Shown here one piece after another: positions 1-8,880 of a stretch of 64,000 nucleotides of DNA. Source of the stretch: Rhodopseudomonas sp. (GTDB taxonomy: Bacteria; Pseudomonadota; Alphaproteobacteria; Rhizobiales; Xanthobacteraceae); assembly GCA_016124795.1 (NCBI GenBank), contig WGNB01000020.1, positions 1-64,000 on the forward strand, read 5' to 3'. A program made the translations under genes and the position numbers. The notes below the pieces were generated by a model, which ran no database searches, was not told the DNA's origin, and saw only the letters and a list, made by a program, of their open reading frames with translations. How positions within the stretch are numbered: the first letter of the stretch is position 1; every line of letters begins with the position of its first letter.

Positions 1-2
1 GC

Positions 3-470
3 GTACTCAATGGTCCGGGCACGGCAACCGGCGACAGCGGCAACGCCGGCACGGCCGGATTGGCCGCAACCAATGCCGGTGTGGCGAACTTCGCCGGCAA
101 CACCACCGGTCAAACAGGCAACAGCGGCGATGGCGGCCTCGCTTCGACCGACGCCGGCGTGCTCAATGGCACCGGCACGGCAACCGGCGACAGCGGCAAC
201 GCGGGCACGGCCGGATTGGCCGCAACCAATGCCGGCATTGCGAACCTGGCTGGCAACACCACTGGGCAGACGAATAACAGCGGCGATGGCGGTCTCGCTT
301 CGACCGACGCCGGCGTACTCAATGGTCCGGGCACGGCAACCGGCGACAGCGGCAACGCGGGCACGGCCGGGTTGGCCGCAACCAACGCCGGCATTGCCAA
401 CCTGGCCGGTAACACCACCGGTCAGACCGACAACAGCGGCGACAGCGGCGCGACATCGACCGATGTCGGC
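3..470 (+). repeat. 156-bp tandem repeat, three near-identical units (3-158, 159-314, 315-470)
   Basis: gtactcaatgg...accgacgccggc recurs with a spacing of exactly 156 bp; it encodes the 52-aa repeat. Confidence 0.93.
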
Positions 471-1313
471 TTCTTGAATGGCGCCGGTGCGACAACGGGC
501 GACAATCGGAATGCCGGGCCGTTGGGCTTTGCCGCTACCAACGCTACCGTTCTCAATGGCAGCGACAGCACGACCGGTCAAAGCGACAGCCCAGCGGCCG
601 CGGTTGCGCCACTCACGACCGACAATGTGGCCGCGCTCAACGGCGCCGATAGTTCGACCGGCGACAGTGCAGGCGGCACCGGCAATGCGCTGACTGCCGG
701 TAACCTCGCAGTGCTCAATGCCGCCGATTCGAGCACCGGCAATGCCGGAGACGGTTCGGTCAGCGGGCCGACGGTGTCCAGCCTCAACACGGCCGTGCTC
801 AACGACGGGTCGACCGGCAGTTCCGGCAGCGATGGAACCGATGGCGCGGTCGGTGGCGATGTCGGCGTGCTCAATCCGTCGGGCGCAACAACCGGCAGCG
901 GCACCGTCGATGTCAACGTGACGACCGAGCCGAGCGACAGCGGTCCGGTCACCGCGGACGTCACGCACGATAATGGCGTTCCGGGCAACACCGCCGTCGA
1001 TGCCAATGTCGACCTCGGCAGCGTCACCACCGCGCTCGGCGATACTGTTACCAACGTTACCAATAACGGCGGCGATACGACGACAAACGGTGGCGACACC
1101 ACCAATATCGATAACGCGCAGGCCTCGGGTGGCGGCGGTGGCAGCGTGGCGATCGGCGGCTTCAGCGGCACCTATACCGAAGACTGGCGCGCTTATTGCG
1201 CAAGGGTGTTCCGCGACCGCAAGCACTACACCAGAAAGGTCTGGGATCGTTGCTGGCGGCTCACCCATCGTGAGGATAAGAAAGCCCCGCGACAACGGCA
1301 GTCGCAACGCTGA
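3..1313 (+). CDS. Gly/Asn/Thr/Ser-rich tandem-repeat protein, 5'-truncated by the window edge
   Basis: Open frame 3 runs from the window edge through ORF 60..1313. It has 52-aa repeats (GVLNG.GTATGDSGNAGTAGLAATNAGIANLAGNTTGQTNNSGDGGLASTDA), then degenerate 26-aa units and a basic, Cys-containing C-terminus. Confidence 0.8.
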   Translation, partial: VLNGPGTATGDSGNAGTAGLAATNAGVANFAGNTTGQTGNSGDGGLASTDAGVLNGTGTATGDSGNAGTAGLAATNAGIANLAGNTTGQTNNSGDGGLASTDAGVLNGPGTATGDSGNAGTAGLAATNAGIANLAGNTTGQTDNSGDSGATSTDVGFLNGAGATTGDNRNAGPLGFAATNATVLNGSDSTTGQSDSPAAAVAPLTTDNVAALNGADSSTGDSAGGTGNALTAGNLAVLNAADSSTGNAGDGSVSGPTVSSLNTAVLNDGSTGSSGSDGTDGAVGGDVGVLNPSGATTGSGTVDVNVTTEPSDSGPVTADVTHDNGVPGNTAVDANVDLGSVTTALGDTVTNVTNNGGDTTTNGGDTTNIDNAQASGGGGGSVAIGGFSGTYTEDWRAYCARVFRDRKHYTRKVWDRCWRLTHREDKKAPRQRQSQR

Positions 1314-1346
1314 TCCTGACGGGGCGTCCGCGGACATCAGGACAAG

Positions 1347-1376
1347 GCGCCGGCCTCCGGGCCGGCGCTTTCCGTT
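1347..1376. terminator. Intrinsic terminator between convergent genes
   Basis: GCGCCGGCC-TCCG-GGCCGGCGC followed by TTTCCGTT. Confidence 0.7.
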
Positions 1377-1407
1377 ATTCGGGCCATCCTTATCGGGACC
1401 ATCCGCG

Positions 1408-2712
1408 TCAGATGCGGCCGTTGACCGAGAACAGGAAGACGTTGCGGTAATAGCTCGGCACGCCGGTGCCGGCGGAATCGAACGCGACGTTTCGGTAATC
1501 GAAGCCGAGCGTGACGTTCGGGCTCATCAGATACTTCACCGATACCAGCGGGCTCAACGAGCGATCGGTGCGACCGGCGCCCTGGAACTCGTCGACCAGG
1601 TAGCTGGCGCCGCCGCCGACGATCAGGTTCGGCAACAGCGCATAATCGAGCCGCGCCGCGCCGACGCTTTCGATCAGACTGACGCCGCCGTTGAGGCCGG
1701 ACTCCAGCGCATTGCGGCGGCCCTCGACCACGCCGGTCCAGCGCGGCGCCAGCAACATCGCCAGCGAACCGCCATAGGTGAAGGTCGAAATCGTGTTGAA
1801 GGTGATGCCGTCATAATCCTGGTGCATATAGCCGGCAAAGGCCTCGCCTTTGACCCATGCGCCCTGGCCCGGTTCCAGCAGCACGCCACCGACCACGCGA
1901 TAGCCGCGCGAGTCGAATGTATCGACCTCGAAGTCGCGGCGATTGCCGGCCACCTCGACGAAGACGCTGGTCAACGGTGCGACGACATAGCCGACGCGGC
2001 CCGATAGCACACCGACTCTGCCGTCGCGATAATCCTGGTTGACGCCGGTGCCGTTGAGCGTCGGCGTGTCGTATTTCGTCCATGAACCGGCAAGACCGAG
2101 CGAGGTCCACCAACGGCCGAAGCGCTTGTTGATGGCGCCGGAGGCTTCCCAGTTGTTATAGCCGACCGGTTTGTCAAAGGCCGAAATCAGCGCCTCGCCG
2201 CCGCCGCGGTCCTCATGGGCGCGGGTATAACCAACCTTGCCGATCAATTGCGTGTTGGAGTCCGGCATGACGGTGGTGGCCAGTCCGAGGCCGCCATTGG
2301 TCTGGTCTTCGCTCGAAAACTTCGAATACCATTTTCGTTCGACGTAACCGCGTGCCTCGGCCGTGTAGTTGGATCCGGTCGCGGTCAGGCCCAATTCGGG
2401 TCGAACAAATCCACCCCATGATCCCTGTCGATTGGAACTCGAAGCAAAGACGTTGTCGTCATAGAAAGCGCCGGCGGTAACCGACGGGTAGACCGTCATT
2501 GCACCATAATGAAGACCGGGCGCGATCGGTTTGAATTGCTGCCATGGGTCGGTGGCGATCTTCTGGTCTGTTGTTTCGGCGGTTTTCGGTGTTGTCGGCG
2601 TCCAGCCTTGAGTTGCTTCGGGAGGCGGTGTCCGCTCGCCTGGCGTCTGGGCCCATGCGGCATTGGCAATCGATAAGCCTACGCTTGTTACTAACGCGAC
2701 ACTGATACGCAT
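1408..2712 (-). CDS. Outer membrane beta-barrel protein
   Basis: Signal peptide MRISVALVTSVGLSIANAAWAQ. Alternating beta-strand pattern with a terminal aromatic-rich strand (YYRNVFLFSVNGRI). Confidence 0.8.
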   Translation of the reverse strand: MRISVALVTSVGLSIANAAWAQTPGERTPPPEATQGWTPTTPKTAETTDQKIATDPWQQFKPIAPGLHYGAMTVYPSVTAGAFYDDNVFASSSNRQGSWGGFVRPELGLTATGSNYTAEARGYVERKWYSKFSSEDQTNGGLGLATTVMPDSNTQLIGKVGYTRAHEDRGGGEALISAFDKPVGYNNWEASGAINKRFGRWWTSLGLAGSWTKYDTPTLNGTGVNQDYRDGRVGVLSGRVGYVVAPLTSVFVEVAGNRRDFEVDTFDSRGYRVVGGVLLEPGQGAWVKGEAFAGYMHQDYDGITFNTISTFTYGGSLAMLLAPRWTGVVEGRRNALESGLNGGVSLIESVGAARLDYALLPNLIVGGGASYLVDEFQGAGRTDRSLSPLVSVKYLMSPNVTLGFDYRNVAFDSAGTGVPSYYRNVFLFSVNGRI

Positions 2713-3161
2713 TGGAACCGCCCCCTCACAATTAACAACTCAAACAAAAGCATAAGGCAGAATCCAAAACGCGCCGAGTCGCTTTTGCCTTTCATGTGTC
2801 GATTCTTTGCAAGCGTTGGAAAAGTTGCGTTCGACATCGTCGTCGTTCGACACCGTATCGCGTCGATCGATCGTTTCAACACGCGCGCCGTCGATAGGGG
2901 CCGGCTTGATTGTTTATAATTGTCAGAAGCTTATTTCGCGCGACGATTGTTTATCGATAGTTTCATCGTCGTTGTGGCGTCGATTGTCAGCGTTGAATGA
3001 AAAAGTTCCATCGCGCGCCGTGTTTGGTCGCAACGTCTTTAAATGATTGTTGTATTCAAGAGGAAGAATGCATGCGCTGAGAAAGTTCCATCATTGCGGT
3101 TCCATTCACCGCCGACGGTTTGGGTCTGTTGATAACGCCTGATGCGATCGCGGCGCGTTCG

Positions 3162-3905
3162 TTATAACAATCCGCGCAGCGCCAGATGGCCGCCGAGCAC
3201 CAGCAAACCGATGAAGAAGAACAGCCGGAAAGTTCCCGGCTCGACCATGCCGCGGACCCGTTGGCCGACCTGCATGCCGATCAGCACGACGACAAGCGCG
3301 ATCAGCGATGGCCAGATCAAGGTCGTGTTGATCTCGCCGGCATGCTGCAACGCTATCGCCAGCGTCACCGTCGACACCGTGAAGGATAGCCCCAGGGCCT
3401 GCACCAGCCGGTGGCGGTCCATTTGCAGCGCCTGGACATAAGGCACACCGGGCAGGGCGAAGACGCCGGTAGAGACCGTGATCGCGCCGGTGGCGATGCC
3501 GGCGAGCAGCCCGAGCCAGGTTTCGTGGCGTTGCGGCACCGAGAAGTCGACCTTGACCAGACCGAGTACGGCATAGGCCATCAAGGCGAGGCCGAGACCG
3601 ATGGTTGCTTGACCGCTGCCGCTATGCGGCAGATAGACCGCGCCGAGAAACGTGCCGATGCAGATGCCGATCAGCATTGGCCATAGCCGTCTGGCCATTT
3701 CGATGACGTTGCCGCCGGTGGTGAATTGCCAGATGTTGCTGATCAGCGAAGGCACCACCAGCAGCGCCGCGGCCTGCGCCGGCGTCATCATCAGCCCGAG
3801 CAGTCCGATGGCGACGGTCGGCAGACCCATGCCGATGATGCCTTTGACAAAACCGGCCAACAGAAAGACGCCGGCAATCGCGAACAATATAGAATGTGAA
3901 TCCAC
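3162..3905 (-). CDS. Sulfite exporter TauE/SafE family permease
   Basis: Multi-TM protein with the GFVKGIIGMGLPTVAIGLLG motif. The likely start is GTG (VDSHSILF) at 3905; the ORF is open to 3977. Confidence 0.82.
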   Translation of the reverse strand: MDSHSILFAIAGVFLLAGFVKGIIGMGLPTVAIGLLGLMMTPAQAAALLVVPSLISNIWQFTTGGNVIEMARRLWPMLIGICIGTFLGAVYLPHSGSGQATIGLGLALMAYAVLGLVKVDFSVPQRHETWLGLLAGIATGAITVSTGVFALPGVPYVQALQMDRHRLVQALGLSFTVSTVTLAIALQHAGEINTTLIWPSLIALVVVLIGMQVGQRVRGMVEPGTFRLFFFIGLLVLGGHLALRGLL

Positions 3906-4599
3906 CGGGCTTCCTTTCGTCGCGGAGCGCGCGACCATGCGCGAAGGTGCGGCCTTCGACAATGCGTGACTGTGCAAGGCTGGGTCTATGGAATGCGAAG
4001 GCGGGCGGCGCTGCCGAGGCGCGCGTCATTGTCCCTGTTGTTTGAACGGCGCGGGATACGCCGGCCTTCCTTCGGCTCCCGTCAGCAAGACTCCGGTCTT
4101 GCCGAGGGGATGGAGCGCCGCACGGCGCCACATCTGTATCGCACCTTGGCGGTGCGAGCGTCCTTTGGCGAAGGACGCTGCGCCGCGCGGCGCTCCATCG
4201 CGGTGTCGTTACGGTGCCGGGCCGCGCTTCTGGCGGCTGATCCGCTTCGTCGGCGGGTAGCGCGCACCATCAGCGAGCTCCTCGCGGCAGGTCGTAGTGC
4301 CTGCGGGCGGAGTCCCGGCGCCGCCCGGGAGTCCGAGGTGCGTTTCCTCGGGCCCGCGGGCACCGCGCCTCGTTCCGTCGTCGTGACGCCTCGCGAAGAC
4401 GCCCTCTGTTGAACGAGACAAAGTGAATATAATCCAATCTAGGATTATTGTCAACAATGTCCGGCGACGAAGGCCGATGGCAAGGCCGACCGCGGCTGGC
4501 GTTTCCAAAAGATAGTATCTTTACTATCGACTGACCCGGCGTCATACTGGAGGCAACAAGACCGGGAAAAGCCCAGGAAACGCCAAGGATCGACGGCCC

Positions 4600-5397
4600 A
4601 TGCCCCGCACCACGACCGCGTTGAAAGCCAGCCGCCAGCCGGTGAAGATGACGGGCGAGTTGGCCGCCCGCATCATGTTTTCCGGCCGCGCCGCGTCGCT
4701 GTCGTCGCAGATGGTGGCCCAGGTCCGTGACGACTTGTTCGCCCGCAAGCTTCGGCCCGGCGATTTTCTTGGCACCGAAAAGGATCTGGCGGCGCGCTTT
4801 GGCACCAGCCGGATCGTGGCGCGTGACGCGCTGCGCACGCTCGAGGCGCTCGGCATTGTCGAGATCCGTATGGGCAAGGGCGGCGGCGCCCGCATCGCCC
4901 ACGGCAATCCCCGGCTGTTCGCCGAGGCGCTTGCCGTCCAGCTCGACCTCACCGGCGTCACCGCCGCAGAGATCATGGATACGCAGCGCGCCATCGAAAC
5001 GCTTGGCGCGGAACTCGCCGCCGAGAACGCCACCGCCGACGACATTGCGCATCTGCGGACGCTTGTTCAGCAGGCGCAGGATGTAATCGGCGATGCCGAC
5101 GCCTTCACCAGACTGTCGCGCGATTTCCATCTCGCGGTGGCCGAAGCCTCGCATAACCGGGTCATCGTCGTGCAACTGCTGTCGCTCGAACATGTCTCGT
5201 GGCCGCGCCGCAACGCCACCACCACGCCGAAACTTGCCGCGCATATCGTCGAGATACATACGCGGCTCGTCGATCTGATCGAAATGCGCGACGCGGCCGC
5301 CGCCCGCGCGCTGATGAACGACCACGTCAAGATGATCCGCGCCCGCCGCGTGGCGGAGCACGGGCATTCGCATGAGGAGGAAGCCTCGTGTTGCTGA
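4600..5397 (+). CDS. FadR/GntR-family transcriptional regulator (FCD domain)
   Basis: N-terminal winged helix (LRPGDFLGTEKDLAARFGTSRIVARDALRTLEALGIVEIRMGKGGG) plus a helical FCD-type C-terminal domain. Confidence 0.9.
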   Translation: MPRTTTALKASRQPVKMTGELAARIMFSGRAASLSSQMVAQVRDDLFARKLRPGDFLGTEKDLAARFGTSRIVARDALRTLEALGIVEIRMGKGGGARIAHGNPRLFAEALAVQLDLTGVTAAEIMDTQRAIETLGAELAAENATADDIAHLRTLVQQAQDVIGDADAFTRLSRDFHLAVAEASHNRVIVVQLLSLEHVSWPRRNATTTPKLAAHIVEIHTRLVDLIEMRDAAAARALMNDHVKMIRARRVAEHGHSHEEEASCC

Positions 5398-5405
5398 GAG
5401 CAAGA

Positions 5406-5510
5406 CCCGTCATCCTGAGGTGCGAGCCGCGATAGCGGCGAGCCTCGAAGGATGAGCGGCCGGGGCCATCACCCTTCGAGGCTCGCTGCGCTCGCACCTC
5501 AGGGTGACGG
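5406..5510. repeat. Palindromic intergenic repeat, family A (CGTCATCCTGAGGTGCGAG...CTCGCACCTCAGGGTGACG)
   Basis: Long inverted repeat; a related copy is at 12388-12511. Confidence 0.85.
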
Positions 5511-5585
5511 ATTGGACGCAATCGAAAGCCGACAAGCAGCTGACGAATTGACAAGAACGCTGACAACAAAAAGGGAGAGAAACCA

Positions 5586-6455
5586 ATGGCCAAATTCATC
5601 ATCGAACCGCATTTCCGCCTGCAGGAATGGGTGGCGGAGGAGAAGGACTATTTCGCGCAGGAAGGGCTCGACTACGAGTTCCGCGAGCTGATGCGTTCGA
5701 CCGACGGCAAGCAGCATGACAAGGGATCGAAGGGCGCGTTCCAGTCCTTCGAGGAGGGCCGCACGGCCAGCGTCTCCTGCGCCTGTCACTGGACCGTCAA
5801 TGTCGCGGCGTCGAACGGTCATGGCCGGATGCTGACCGATGTCTATTCGGTGGCGACCGCCGGCATCTTCGTGCCGGCCGATTCAGCCATCAAGACACCG
5901 GCGGATCTGGCCGGCGTGCCGATCTCGGTCGGTTACCAGTCGGGCAGTCACTATGCGACCGTGCAGGCGCTGGAGAACTATCTTAAGCCCGAACAGATCA
6001 ACCTGCGCTACGAGACCGGGATGCTGTTCAAGCGGATGGAGCACCTGTTCGACGGCACGGCGCCGGCGGTGCATCTGTTCAACGGGCCGTATTATTTCGC
6101 CGAGCAACTCGGCTATCGCAAGGTGATCGACGCCACCTTCATGATCGGCACCATGATTCATGGCAACCCGGACGCCGACGACCTGCGCAAGTTCTTCCGG
6201 GCGCTGCGCAAGGCGCAACGCGACATCGACCTGCGGCCGGAGCTCTACACACATTATTACAAGAACGAATTCCCCGACCGCTTCCATGCCCAGATGGATA
6301 CGCGGCGCTGGGGGCCCGGCGAGCGGCTGGTGTTCGAGCCTTATACCAAAGAAGTGTATGAGGAGTCGTTCGAGTGGATTGCCGCCCACGGCATCTTCCC
6401 GGAAGGCGGGATGGGCAGCGGCCAATACGAGCGTGCGACGCTGTCGCTGGGCTGA
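5586..6455 (+). CDS. NMT1/THI5/SsuA-like periplasmic-binding-fold protein without a signal peptide
   Basis: NMT1-type layout (KTPADLAGVPISVGYQSGSHYATVQALENYL); the N-terminus MAKFIIEPHFRLQEW has no export signal. Confidence 0.75.
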   Translation: MAKFIIEPHFRLQEWVAEEKDYFAQEGLDYEFRELMRSTDGKQHDKGSKGAFQSFEEGRTASVSCACHWTVNVAASNGHGRMLTDVYSVATAGIFVPADSAIKTPADLAGVPISVGYQSGSHYATVQALENYLKPEQINLRYETGMLFKRMEHLFDGTAPAVHLFNGPYYFAEQLGYRKVIDATFMIGTMIHGNPDADDLRKFFRALRKAQRDIDLRPELYTHYYKNEFPDRFHAQMDTRRWGPGERLVFEPYTKEVYEESFEWIAAHGIFPEGGMGSGQYERATLSLG

Positions 6456-6552
6456 TTGACGCCCGCAAGGCCGGGCAACGCCGGTCAAGTCAGGTTGACT
6501 GAGCGGCCGACCCGGTTTGCGGGCCGGCCGCGTCAACCGCAATTCCGAAAAT

Positions 6553-6586
6553 GCCGCGGCCGGAAACGGCCGTGGTGCTTTTCTTT
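6553..6586 (+). terminator. Intrinsic terminator
   Basis: CCGCGGCCG-GAAA-CGGCCGTGG followed by TGCTTTTCTTT. Confidence 0.75.
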
Positions 6587-6652
6587 GCCCGAAAGGTCAG
6601 GCATTCTCCCCGCGAGCAACCGCAAAAAACCAATATCTCGGGGAGGTTATCG

Positions 6653-7810
6653 ATGAAGCAGTCCTTATATGCCGGCGTCGCAGTGGCCGTGATGGCGCTT
6701 TTGCCGGCTGGCGCGCAGGCGCAAGGCACCGTCAAGATCGGCATCATCAGCGCCTATTCGGGCCAGTTCGCCGACACCGCCAACCAGATCGACAACGGCA
6801 TCAAGCTGTACATGAAGCAGCATGGCGACACCGTCGCCGGCAAGAAGATCGAACTGATCCGCAAGGACACCGGCGGTCCGAACCCGGCCGTCGCCAAGCG
6901 TCTGGCTGAAGAGCTGATCGTGCGTGACAAGGTCGATATTCTCGCCGGCTTCACGCTGACGCCGGAAGCGCTCGGCGCGGCGCCGGTCTCGGCGGAAGCC
7001 AAGAAGCTGCTGGTCGACATGAACGCCGCCACCGGCATCATCACCACGAAGTCGCCTTACATCGTGCGCACCTCGTTCACGCTGAACCAGGTCGCCAACA
7101 CGCTGGCCGAATGGGCCGTCAAGAAAGGCGGCGTCAAGAAGGTCTACACGATGGTGAGCAACTTCGGCCCGGGTATCGACGCCGAACAGTATTTCCAGAA
7201 GGGCTTCAAGGCGGCCGGCGGCGAAATCGTCGGCTCGGTGCGGATGCCGGTGGCCAATCCGGATTTCTCGGCTTTCGTGCAGCGCGCTAAGGACCTCAAC
7301 CCTGAATCGATCTTCGTCTTCGTGCCGGGCGGCGCCCAGCCGGCGGCGATCGGCAAGGCTTTCGCCGAACGCCAGATGGACCCGAAGAAGATCAAGATCA
7401 TGTCGACCGGCGAAGCCGTCGACGAGACCGCCGTCAAGGCGCTCGGCGATCTGGCGCTCGGCCGCATCAGCGGCTGGCATTACGACTATAACCACCACTC
7501 GAAGGTCAACGAAGACTTCGTCAAGGCCTTCAATGCCGAGTTCAAGCGCAACCCGGACTTCTTCGCGGTCGGCGGTTATGACGGCATGCATCTGATCTAC
7601 GAAGCGCTGAAGAAGACCGGCGGCAAGGCCGACGGCGACTCGCTGATCGCGGCGGCCAAGGGCATGAAGTGGGAAAGCCCGCGCGGCCCGGTGGCGATCG
7701 ACGACAAGCGCGAGATGGTGCAGGACATCTACATCCGGCGGGTCGAAAAAGTCGACGGCAAGATCGTCAACGTCGAGTTCGACACGGTCAAGGGCGTGCA
7801 CGCCGAATAG
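6653..7810 (+). CDS. Branched-chain amino acid-type ABC transporter substrate-binding protein (LivJ/K-like)
   Basis: Signal peptide MKQSLYAGVAVAVMALLPAGAQAQ and Peripla_BP_6-like sequence (VKIGIISAYSGQFADTANQIDNGIKLYMKQHGD). Confidence 0.9.
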   Translation: MKQSLYAGVAVAVMALLPAGAQAQGTVKIGIISAYSGQFADTANQIDNGIKLYMKQHGDTVAGKKIELIRKDTGGPNPAVAKRLAEELIVRDKVDILAGFTLTPEALGAAPVSAEAKKLLVDMNAATGIITTKSPYIVRTSFTLNQVANTLAEWAVKKGGVKKVYTMVSNFGPGIDAEQYFQKGFKAAGGEIVGSVRMPVANPDFSAFVQRAKDLNPESIFVFVPGGAQPAAIGKAFAERQMDPKKIKIMSTGEAVDETAVKALGDLALGRISGWHYDYNHHSKVNEDFVKAFNAEFKRNPDFFAVGGYDGMHLIYEALKKTGGKADGDSLIAAAKGMKWESPRGPVAIDDKREMVQDIYIRRVEKVDGKIVNVEFDTVKGVHAE

Positions 7811-7919
7811 GAGCACATCCCGTCATTACCATGGATGGGACGATTCCGGTGGGTCGTCCCATCCGTCATATGGTAAAGTCCGCGTGCCGGCTCGCACCAA
7901 CACCCCGAGCCAACATCAA

Positions 7920-7971
7920 AGCTCCTGGCCAAAGCTCCTGGCCAAAGTTCCTGGCCGGAGCTCCTGGCCAA
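7920..7971. repeat. 13-bp tandem repeat x4 (AGCTCCTGGCCAA)
   Basis: agctcctggccaa/agctcctggccaa/agttcctggccgg/agctcctggccaa. Confidence 0.95.
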
Positions 7972-8013
7972 AGCCGGGCCTCGCGCCGGCCGTGCAAAGG
8001 TAACCGCCCCTCC

Positions 8014-8877
8014 ATGCTGCCTCCAGTCTTCGGTGTCCTGTTCGACGGTATTGCCTACGGGATGCTGCTGTTCGTGCTGTCGGTCGGATTGTCGGTGACG
8101 CTCGGATTGATGAATTTCGTCAATCTGGCGCATTGCGCCTTCGCCATGCTCGGCGGCTACGTCACCGTCATCCTGATGCGCGACCTGCACTGGCCGTTTT
8201 TCGCGACGCTGCCGATGGCTTTCTGCGCCGCCGCGTTGCTGAGCATCGTGGTCGAGCGCATCCTGTACCGGCGGCTGTACCGCGCCAGCGATCTCGACCA
8301 GGTGCTGCTGACCATCGGGCTCGCCTTTATTTCGGTGGCGATCGCCGCCTGGTTTTTCGGCACCCAGCAGCAGCCGATCACGCTGCCGTCTTACCTGCAC
8401 GGTTCGTTCAACGTGATGGGGCTGAACATCGCGGCCTACCGCCTGTTCCTGATCGCCATCGGCATCGTCGTCACCGTGATGCTGATCGTGACGGTCGAGC
8501 ACACCCGTTTCGGCGCCCAGGTGCGCGCTGCCGTCGACAACCAGCGCATGGCGCGCGGCCTCGGCATTGACGTCGACCGCACCTTCGCCATCACTTTCGC
8601 GCTCGGCTCGGGGCTGGCCGGCCTCGGCGGCGCGCTGGCGATCGAGATCGTCGGGCTCGATCCGCAATTCGCCTTCACGTATCTGGTTTACGTGCTGATC
8701 ATCGTGTCGGTCGGCGGCCTCGGCTCGATCGGCGGATCGTTCGCTGCCGCCTGCCTGATCGGGGTCAGCGATATCGCCGGCAAGTATTACGCGCCGCAGC
8801 TCGGCGCCTTCCTGATCTATCTGGTGATGGTCGCGGTGCTGATGTGGCGGCCGGCCGGCCTGTTCGGGAGGCGGTAG
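8014..8877 (+). CDS. Branched-chain amino acid-type ABC permease (LivH-like)
   Basis: GLMNFVNLAHCAFAMLGGY motif and multi-TM profile. Start ATG 8014 is downstream of the tracked ORF start. Confidence 0.9.
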   Translation: MLPPVFGVLFDGIAYGMLLFVLSVGLSVTLGLMNFVNLAHCAFAMLGGYVTVILMRDLHWPFFATLPMAFCAAALLSIVVERILYRRLYRASDLDQVLLTIGLAFISVAIAAWFFGTQQQPITLPSYLHGSFNVMGLNIAAYRLFLIAIGIVVTVMLIVTVEHTRFGAQVRAAVDNQRMARGLGIDVDRTFAITFALGSGLAGLGGALAIEIVGLDPQFAFTYLVYVLIIVSVGGLGSIGGSFAAACLIGVSDIAGKYYAPQLGAFLIYLVMVAVLMWRPAGLFGRR

Positions 8878-8880
8878 CGC

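Noticed and set aside
3-470. Regular repeat array considered as CRISPR
   Set aside because: 156-bp units are contiguous and in-frame coding, with no spacers; no cas genes.
4209-4508. Possible 99-aa minus-strand protein (EGVFARRHDDGTRRGARGPEETHLGLPGG...)
   Set aside because: Non-repetitive and conceivably real, but I recognise no family and the region is dominated by inverted repeats; too weak to annotate.
4270-5403. 377-aa minus-strand ORF over the GntR gene
   Set aside because: The plus-strand product is a clear FadR-type regulator; the antisense product is low-complexity.
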